From contig JBCFYV010011172.1 in assembly GCA_039000515.1 (NCBI GenBank), forward strand, positions 76,455,427 to 76,519,426: 64,000 nucleotides of DNA. Reading direction: 5' to 3'. Source of the DNA: Timema cristinae. Lineage: Eukaryota; Arthropoda; Insecta; Phasmatodea; Timematidae. Numbering within the stretch: position 1 is the stretch's first letter; every line of letters starts with the position of its first letter. The notes beneath the pieces are model-generated. The model did not search any database, was not told the DNA's origin, and saw only the letters and a list, made by a program, of their open reading frames with translations. Made by a program: the position numbers and the translations under genes. Shown here in pieces: positions 56,791-64,000 of this stretch.

Positions 56791-59700
56791 TAATAATATA
56801 TAACATACTAAGAAGTAAGTTTAAGTGACAACTATTCTACATTTTATAGTTTAAAATGCTTTTATAGACAATTACATTTCCAGCTGTTTTTTGAAATATC
56901 ATAATTTATATCACTTCTGAATCAAGCATAAATAATACTTAATACATTGCACATAATATGCTATAGTAGACTCAAGTCACCTATCAGTACAATACAGAAC
57001 TCTCTTAACTTCTATTATATTTATAAAATATTTTAAATACACACCTTTTCTGGTGTGCTACTATTTTTAAGTAAAAATTCACTTAGTTTCAAATTCAAAA
57101 GCTCATTTGTTTAACCCAGGCTGAAGGTAAGTATTTAAAAGTGTTGAGAAGAATAAAGAAAATTCCGAGGTCATCAAGTAATTTTAGGATCATTAGCGCT
57201 TTGTGATATTAGTTCGTGTCTTTCCTCTATAAACATGTGAGATCTGATCAAAGCAGAACATAAATTTTACTCAGCCTTTTTTACCTAAACATTCTGGAGG
57301 TATAGCGCTTTTTCTAGTTTGTTTGTACTAATATTAAAGAAAACGACCAAAATGTACTATCCAAATAACATTTTTAAGCTATTTAACTTACACTTTCTGA
57401 ACCGGATGATTATATCAGGGTCTGATAATCTAAAGCAAACACAGCATCCAGTCACCGGCGTTAGTTCATCCTGTGAGAGGAGAAAGTCGCATTTCACAAA
57501 CGATACTTTTTTAGCCTTATCAGGAATCGATCCCAAGGCTCTCAGTTCAATTGGCAAACTCACTAAGTACTGAGCTTAGATGCCGGATAGATACTCTGTA
57601 AGTGATAACTTGATTTATTGGGTAGTATAAAGAGTATTAAATTAGTATTGTTAGCTGAAACAATTTTAATTGTGCTTGGGATAAACGTGCAACACCCTCC
57701 ACTGTCCCTGTAGGAAAGGTCCCTAAAACTACGGTAAAGGGGGATGTGCTTACATATTATAAACAAAAACAGATTAAAGAGCAAAGTTTTAGATCAGGAA
57801 ATTTTAATTATCTCCAAGAAACAAATAGACAAAGGATAATGGCCTTAATTCAAAAGCTTCCTAGTAACTACTACTGCAAAAGAAAACATTGCATCATAAA
57901 AATGTAACTTCTTAAAGGTAATTGATACACCTTCTACCGAAACGTATTTCACTATTTACTGTTCTCAAAAACATGACTTAAGGTCTTTCGTATTATGTTA
58001 CAAAATAAGAGTATAAATATAAATATAAATATACTAAAATGTTCCAATGAATAAAAGTAATAATTTTAACGAACAATTATACTGAGTGAAATCTCGTGTC
58101 CTTCAAAATACTCTAATTCAAAGTTTACATTTGTAAAAAAAAGGACACAGATTTAAACGCAAGAAATAGCGTTTACCAACTAACAGTTTACTTAACATCA
58201 GGAAACGTAACCAGTAACCGTTACTGCACAAAACAATTGCATTCTTGATATTTATTTATATCGAACAAATGATTTTTTATATAAAAAAGGTCTATCTCCC
58301 TAGACGCAAACATAAGATTTATCCTATACATTTAGTCAAATCAAATCAAATGGAAATATCTACAAGGTGTTGACTATTAACTTTAACTATTTACAACGTA
58401 GGTCAATCCTACTTGACTCTTAAACAAGATTAGAAGCGTAACAAATAAGCTAATACCAGACGCAATTGCCCCATTGCGTCGACTCGAAAACATGACAATT
58501 TACATTATGGGTTTCTTTCCCAAACACGCAAAATACCCTACAAAACAAGTTATATTATTAAATGCAATGTTACTGCCAGGTCCAACCTCCATGACCCCAG
58601 TTAAGAAATGCTATATTTATATAAATGAGTTTATAATATCAAACGGTCGGAACTCCCAGGTCCCTCCTCCATGACCCCAGTTCAAGAAATGCTCTATATC
58701 TATACAATTTACATACTCCTTTATATATTCCTTCTGAGCCTAGAAAACAAAACAAGGGGAGGAAAGTTTACATTCAAGCCAGTCACGTAATACACAGGCA
58801 TTACGTCATTATGCAGTAGTTTTTTCTTTCTTCGTGGTTTCTGATTGGACATAGCCGTCTTATTGCACAGTAAACTAAGAATATTTGAAGTTCATCTTTC
58901 TTGAAAGCCGTTGGAACCGTCCGTTGCTAGGTGAGAGTTGCCATAATCTTCCTCCAGGGGGCAACATAGGGCAGATATGAATTGTCGCCTTGACCCTCGG
59001 GAACGTCGTTCAGTTATAATATTTTTCTCGGGCCGGTTACAACTTTGAACATTACTCGCAGTCGTCCACGATCCAACCCGGCCGCTTTGACTTGGTAGTA
59101 CTCTAGTGATGTCAGATTGGAGATCCAAAGGTACGCGAAGAACATTTCGTTTAGTAGACAGACAATATTGGATAATTTAAGAACGTTTATTTGATGTGTG
59201 ATGGTTGGGCTGCATTGGGCTATAATAGTGAATAGTACTATTATAGGTTACGTCGGTGTTATTTAGGAGCGGGTAGTATGCTATACGCGATTAAGCGTGT
59301 AGAATCAGGTTGGGAGGAGTAGTAATTGTACAATACGAAGATTGTATTGTTACAAAGGCTGTGTATGTATTATTATTATGCCTTACCTATGTCTATTGTG
59401 AGTTTGGACTACATTATTCGTAGGGCAGTAGTGGAGAGATTAGCCCAGGAAACACCCGTACATGCTTTACGTGGAAGTTCTTTTCAAGTCCCGATGAGAT
59501 GAGACGTTGATGGTACTGAGTATGAGGGTGTGGCACCAGTAGATACACTTAAACCTAACTTAAACTTAAGAAGGAGCTTTACAATTGAAGGGGCTACCCG
59601 CAACCCGCATTTCACCCATTTACCCAAAGGTTATTCTTATTCTGATGATATCTCAACTATTATGAATGATAATAAAATATTTATTGTGTCAAATCTAAGG

Positions 59701-60137
59701 TATCTATATGCCAAACAATAATGCCAGACCCAAAATTTAAATAAAATTATTGAATAATTAGATAAAAAATTATATATAAATTAATAAATGTGTTTGAGCT
59801 TCAAACTATTAATTGAGAAGGAAACTTAATTTTTTTAACTAGGCATTCATAATCGCAACTAGTTTAAGCTTGCAACAGTACAATTATAATTGGGTGTTTA
59901 TATATGAAAAAACTGAATAAACCCAAAAAAACAATTTTCATGCCTTTTCGAATTAATATTACATTGGAGATAGGTCACTTTACTTCCATTCTTTTCCTGT
60001 CAAAACCCCATTAAGTACGCTTGGTTGGATACAGAAGGGGTGAAGGGAGAGGGCTCGGTTATATTTCAATAATCTCTTACCTGAACAGGTTGTATTATTA
60101 GTACTACTAAATAATTTGTTGCGAATTTTTTTTCAAA
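56791..60137. other. Unassigned stretch upstream of the Mutator-like gene
   Basis: AT-rich. It contains a tRNA-like scrap on the minus strand at about 57515-57575 and a short tandem duplication at 58576-58705. At 58790-59150 a more GC- and CpG-rich island contains an ATG with a short open stretch ending at a donor-like aaag|gtacgc. The island could be a promoter, but no gene body could be attached to it. Confidence 0.4.
58576..58705. repeat. 80-bp-period local duplication
   Basis: ccaggtccaacctccatgac at 58576 recurs as ccaggtccctcctccatgac at 58656; both continue with cccagtt.aagaaatgct. Two units only. Confidence 0.85.
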
Positions 60138-60170
60138 TGGTGAAAAAGAATGGAGAAAGCATACTTCTGA

Positions 60171-60194
60171 TAAAAAAAAAAAAAAAAAAAAAAA
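60171..60194. repeat. Poly(A) homopolymer
   Basis: About 24 consecutive A within the presumed 5' part of the Mutator-like gene; its length, and so the frame across it, is unreliable. Confidence 0.95.
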
Positions 60195-60989
60195 GCAGAG
60201 AGGTTTGAATTTTAAAAAGTATCGAGAAGTTCAAAAGAAGTAGAGCAAACAGTTTGTGTACAGCAAGAAACTAGTGACAACAATCAATATAATCTTAATT
60301 AATACGAATTAATATTAGAAAACCTTACCCCAGAACATCAACATAACCAGAATATAAAATTTGTAATAGCTGGCAGAAGAATTGTAGAACTTACTTACTT
60401 TTTAAAATCGCTCAGTAAAATGACAGAACATGGACCACTGAGCTGCAAATTAGAAAATATGGAACTGACCAAAGAATCAAGGTATGGACTGCGAAGCTGT
60501 CTTCATTTTTGGTGCAATGTTTGTGGAGTAGAGAAAAACATATTTACAGAGGATCCATGTGATAAATCAAGAATGTAAATTAATTCCTCAGCTGTGCCAG
60601 GCGTGCCAAGTGTTGGAGGTGGTCTTGCTCATTTAGAAGAGACTACTTCAGCCGTGAACATGCCATGTATGAGCAGTCGAACTTACAGTATCACGACATT
60701 ATTTGTGATGGTTTATTTGCGACATCCATGGAAGAGATGAAGATGGATGCTCAGGAAGAATCGAGACTTGCTGTACAAGAAGGAGCAGTTGACGTGAATG
60801 GTGTTCCATTAATAACAATGGTGGCTGATGGCAGTTGGGCTAAACGCTCTTATCGTTCCAACTTTAGTTCACTGTCTGGCGTGGTAAGTTTTATTATCAA
60901 TACTTTATTTCTCATTTACAAGCCATAATACTGATTTATTTCGTTATTTCCATAGTTTAACGCACAATGGTATGGATTTCCTAAGTTAA

Positions 60990-61200
60990 ACTGCTCAGAA
61001 GCATCAATCTAACTGGTGTACTGGTGATGGAGAAGCCAGGTTTTGATTCCCTGACGGATTTACTTAGCATGTTTTCCTAAGTTATTTACATTCTTCTTTC
61101 ATACAAATGTGGGTAATTTTCCTATAGTATTTACCTTCCTTATCCCTGTCCAATAAATGTAAATATGCAGGTAAGCTCTAAAGGATAGTAAGACGAGAAG
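60990..61200 (+). mobile_element. Degenerate SINE in the Mutator-like intron
   Basis: Worn family order: ctggtgatggagaagccagg, ttttgattccctg (B-box position), cctaagttatttac, catacaaatgtggg, and a tail ggatagtaagacgag. Confidence 0.55.
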
Positions 61201-61689
61201 GGGGTGGGGGAACCTCAACAAAAAGCATGTTCACGTTGATAATGAAAACTGTTTGTGAGTAAGAGATTAAGATAACCTTTGTAAATTGCATTTTTATAAT
61301 AAGCTGTTAAATTAATTATATTGTTATTAAAACATTAATGGCATTTAAATGGGAGTCGATATAAATCCGAAGAGTTTTTAAACATGCAATATGTTATAAC
61401 CACCATAAATTTAAAAAATGTTTTGAAATCATATTATTACAAAAGCAAAACTACTTATATATAAAATAATAGACCCTAAGTAAAAAATCATTAAAACTAT
61501 TTCACTCGTATATTAAAGATATTTTTTTATATAATTTGTACAATATTACGCTAAGCGTGAGCAATAGTGAGGATTAATACCAAGGACAGGTGAGGAGGGA
61601 AGCTAAGAGAAAATACACAAGCAAATAATTTTTAAGAAAATTAAAAACAATTAAGAATGGCTCTTAAAATTCACACCACTTATCGCGTG

Positions 61690-61880
61690 CTAAAAAGTGT
61701 CAGTCTCCTCTTGGCTGGCTTGCCGGTGACGGGAAGATGGGTCTTGAATCTCGGCGGTTGTACTGAGGTAGCTAGTCCTAAAGGTTTATCCCCCTCTTCC
61801 TATACACAAATTCAAGTACGCTTCCTCTAAATTCTAACGTTCTCATCGCTATTCTATTAGTGTTATAAACAAAATTAAAA
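61690..61880 (+). mobile_element. Degenerate SINE in the Mutator-like intron
   Basis: ggcttgccggtgacgggaag, gggtcttgaatctcggcggt (B box), tgtactgaggtagc, cacaaattcaagtacgcttc and ctattctattagtg follow family 1 order. The 3' tail is missing. Confidence 0.6.
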
Positions 61881-62134
61881 TACATTGCATTCTAATATAT
61901 GCGATCTAGTAATTCCTTGACTTGCCATTTGGATATTTCCATTAAAAAAACAACTTAAATAACGTTATTTAAAAATAAAATTTAAAACTGTCTTAAAGTA
62001 AATTTGAACATATTAGGCTTTAAAATGTAATAATATATGTTACATAAAGTTGTTTTTTTAATTCAAGTTGCTTGAGCGACATAGTTTTTACACATTTCCT
62101 TATCATGGATACGCACCCAACTACTCTTTATATT

Positions 62135-62290
62135 TATTTTATTTATTAACACTGGGACTGTCTAACCGATTGGGTTGTACGCATATGCAGGTATACTAAT
62201 TACTCTGATGGGTCAAGTATGAGGATGGCTATTATTTAAGGAAGGGTACCCACATTTTCATAGAGAGCCATTTAGGAAATACAGATTACA
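62135..62290 (-). mobile_element. Degenerate SINE body fragment (minus strand)
   Basis: The reverse complement reads tcctaaatggctctctatga, aaatgtgggtaccc, catcagagtaattagtatac and a decayed tail near ggttagacagtc. No head is visible. Confidence 0.45.
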
Positions 62291-63269
62291 TGGACTCGGA
62301 AAACAATACTTTATACCAAGGATCTTAATTAATATGAAATCAGTTAAAAAAAAAATCGTATTCAACCTCAGATAAAACAATGGACAACAATAAATATTTA
62401 TTCTTAATTTATAATATTAGATATGCTAATATCTTAACCGGAAAAATCATATTCTCTAATGAAAATGGTGGCCAAATTAAAAAAAAAATTAAGATACAAA
62501 TATTCTTAATTTGTATTAATAAACAACATAACATTAAAAAAAACGCTTAGTTTCTTAGAGGTTTCGGTTGTAGTATGAAATTCTCAATGTAAACTAAAGC
62601 ACTCCACACAATTGTCATACACTCATTTTTGTAGGAATTATTGTCTGAGAAGCCATTTTTTCTTTATAGTGGTATATAGTAAGAAAAAAGGACTTCTAGA
62701 TGTCATTCCTCCAAAAATCAGTGGATAGTAAAGTCAATTTTTCATAGGATGGCACTATTAAAATAAATAGATCTACTTTCATGTATGCATCCGTCAGGTC
62801 ACGTGACCTATAGCTGTCAATTTTAATATATATTATCAATACTTATTAAATAACATTAATGATAATTTACAATACAATATTTGTCAATTTTGGTCATAAA
62901 ACTAATGTGGGTGGCAAGGGATGGTGACAATACAGTGTAAAATAGATTGGATTAGGTGTAAATTTGTTATTTCTATCTGAATTTACTAAATAAATATAAA
63001 ATATGAAAAGCCAATATTATTTTATTTGTATTAGGCCATAATGTCAATCAATAACTTTAAGGTTCCAGAACGTTCAACTTTACAAGTCAAGACACAACCA
63101 CAATAGATTTTACTCGTACCAATGCCAAAAGCCCGAATTTTAAATTAAAAACAACAAAGTAAATATTATCCCCGTGAGGTCTAATACATCAGTCTTGGTT
63201 TAGAATTGGTCAACGTTAATAAAGAGGTCAAGGTTCAAAACCTAGCCAGTTGCGCTGGGAATAGTTATC

Positions 63270-63525
63270 ATCCTGCAAATGTTACTGTTATATTACCATA
63301 AACCTCTAACACAATATACTAGACTGCCAATGATGGAGAGAAAGGGGCTCGAATCCCTCAATGGCTATACTGAGGGTATATTCTCTCAAATAGTTTCCAA
63401 CTTTACCTGGGCGCAAATGCCGGTCACTTCCTCAATATTCAACCTTCATCATACCAAACACACTAGCATAATTATACATAATGTGTATAATCCGGGCGTG
63501 TAGTAAGACGTTGTGATAAAAAAAA
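63270..63525 (+). mobile_element. SINE, family 1, divergent, in the Mutator-like intron
   Basis: It contains actgccaatgatggagagaa, the B-box region gggctcgaatccctc, tatactgagggtat, gcaaatgccggtcacttcct, cactagcataattatac, and the tail gtataatccgggcgtgtagt with aagacgttgtgat. It is moderately worn. Confidence 0.7.
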
Positions 63526-64000
63526 TCTAAAAAAGAATGTAATGTACATTTTAAAGTGTACAAAACACCTAGATAATTTTTATCCCGGCCTGAATACAAA
63601 ATGTAAACCTAAACATGAGATTCGAACATAGCATATTTGGCTTTAGCGCGCCAATACTATATCACTACTCATTTGTACACCATGTGAAAAATTACACTCG
63701 TCCCGTTGATATTAATAATACTAAACTACTTTGGTTCTTATTTTCAAGAAGCAACCAAGCATTGTTGAGAAAATTTTGTGGCTTTCACAACAATAACTAG
63801 GCGTTTTATTACTCTGTTTTCAGTACTGTCACTATACCTATTTTTTGTTTTGTTACCTTCAGGCTGCTATTGTGGGGTACAAGACTAAGAAAGTATTGTA
63901 CATAGGAGTTAAAAACAAATATTGTACATTTTGTGACCGGGTGCTGAAAGAAGAAGAAAAACCTAAAAAGCACACTTGTTTCAAAAATTGGGGAGAGGAT

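Larger units (their letters stand above)
60138..64000 (+). pseudogene. Mutator-like transposase-domain gene, damaged, runs off the window
   Basis: Exon sequence to 60883 encodes FVIAGRRIVELTYFLKSL, a Cys pair in FWCNVCGVEKNIFTED, VPSVGGGLAHLEETTSAVN, then DIICDGLFATSMEEMK and PLITMVADGSWAKRSYRSNF. A GT-AG intron (60884-63862) joins SGV to AAIVGYKTKKVLYIGVKNKY, then CTFCDRVLKEEE and HTCFKNWGED at the window edge. This order is that of the Mutator-like transposase domain protein found in many copies in insects. Two lesions are visible: TAA at 60576-60578 and a one-base loss near 60687. The amino end near 60138 is uncertain and crosses an A24 homopolymer and further frame changes. It is either a decayed transposon gene or a domesticated gene with assembly errors. 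Confidence 0.75.

Noticed and set aside
57515..57575. tRNA gene on the minus strand
   Set aside because: A B-box-like gggatcgattcctg is present, but no tRNA fold is possible; probably a SINE scrap.
1..64000. CRISPR arrays, operons or bacterial genes
   Set aside because: No regularly spaced repeats with unique spacers and no compact intronless gene clusters; the sequence is eukaryotic throughout.

Overview
The window is AT-rich, intron-containing animal DNA. A complete hexamerin gene (an arthropod storage protein), tRNA-derived SINEs, a Jockey-like LINE and hAT/Mutator-type transposon remnants point to an insect genome rich in mobile DNA. The species cannot be named from the sequence. One run of exactly 100 N (6551-6650) shows this is a scaffold with a contig join.

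Layout. (1) 1-6550 and 22289-28960 are two nearly identical copies of one block of about 6.5 kb. Each carries a 390-bp MITE, a broken minus-strand gene of an uncharacterised invertebrate family between long inverted arms, a (CA)n microsatellite, and a broken minus-strand hAT transposase. The first copy stops at the N gap, so a false (haplotig) duplication is a serious possibility. (2) 7797-21507 is a three-exon glutaredoxin gene (CPYC active site, 111 aa). Its introns, 9.5 and 3.8 kb, hold SINEs, a TTAA-flanked inverted-repeat element and a possible antisense exon. (3) 28961-37260 has no convincing gene; it holds SINE copies, a (TTA)n tract and an LTR-like segment. (4) 37267-45192 is a hexamerin gene with 11 coding exons, a TATA box, an upstream DR1 nuclear-receptor-like site, a signal peptide and a poly(A) signal. 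The copper-binding histidines of hemocyanins are absent. Two single-base losses interrupt its frame in this assembly. (5) 46735-53279 is a GC-rich island made of one nearly full-length minus-strand Jockey-like LINE, with a second, 5'-truncated copy joined head-to-tail at its 5' end. (6) 53280-60120 is mostly empty, with a SINE of a second family, a cysteine-rich open frame and small candidate exons. (7) 60138-64000 holds a Mutator-like transposase gene interrupted by a 3-kb GT-AG intron and carrying a stop and a frameshift; it runs off the window end.

The two host genes look unrelated: glutaredoxin is a redox enzyme, hexamerin is a secreted fat-body/hemolymph storage protein. Everything else is mobile-element biology. 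No CRISPR, operon or bacterial feature is present. The least ordinary structures are the inverted-arm element with its uncharacterised protein, the head-to-tail LINE pair, two SINE families sharing one 3' tail, and an unassigned antisense exon inside the glutaredoxin intron.
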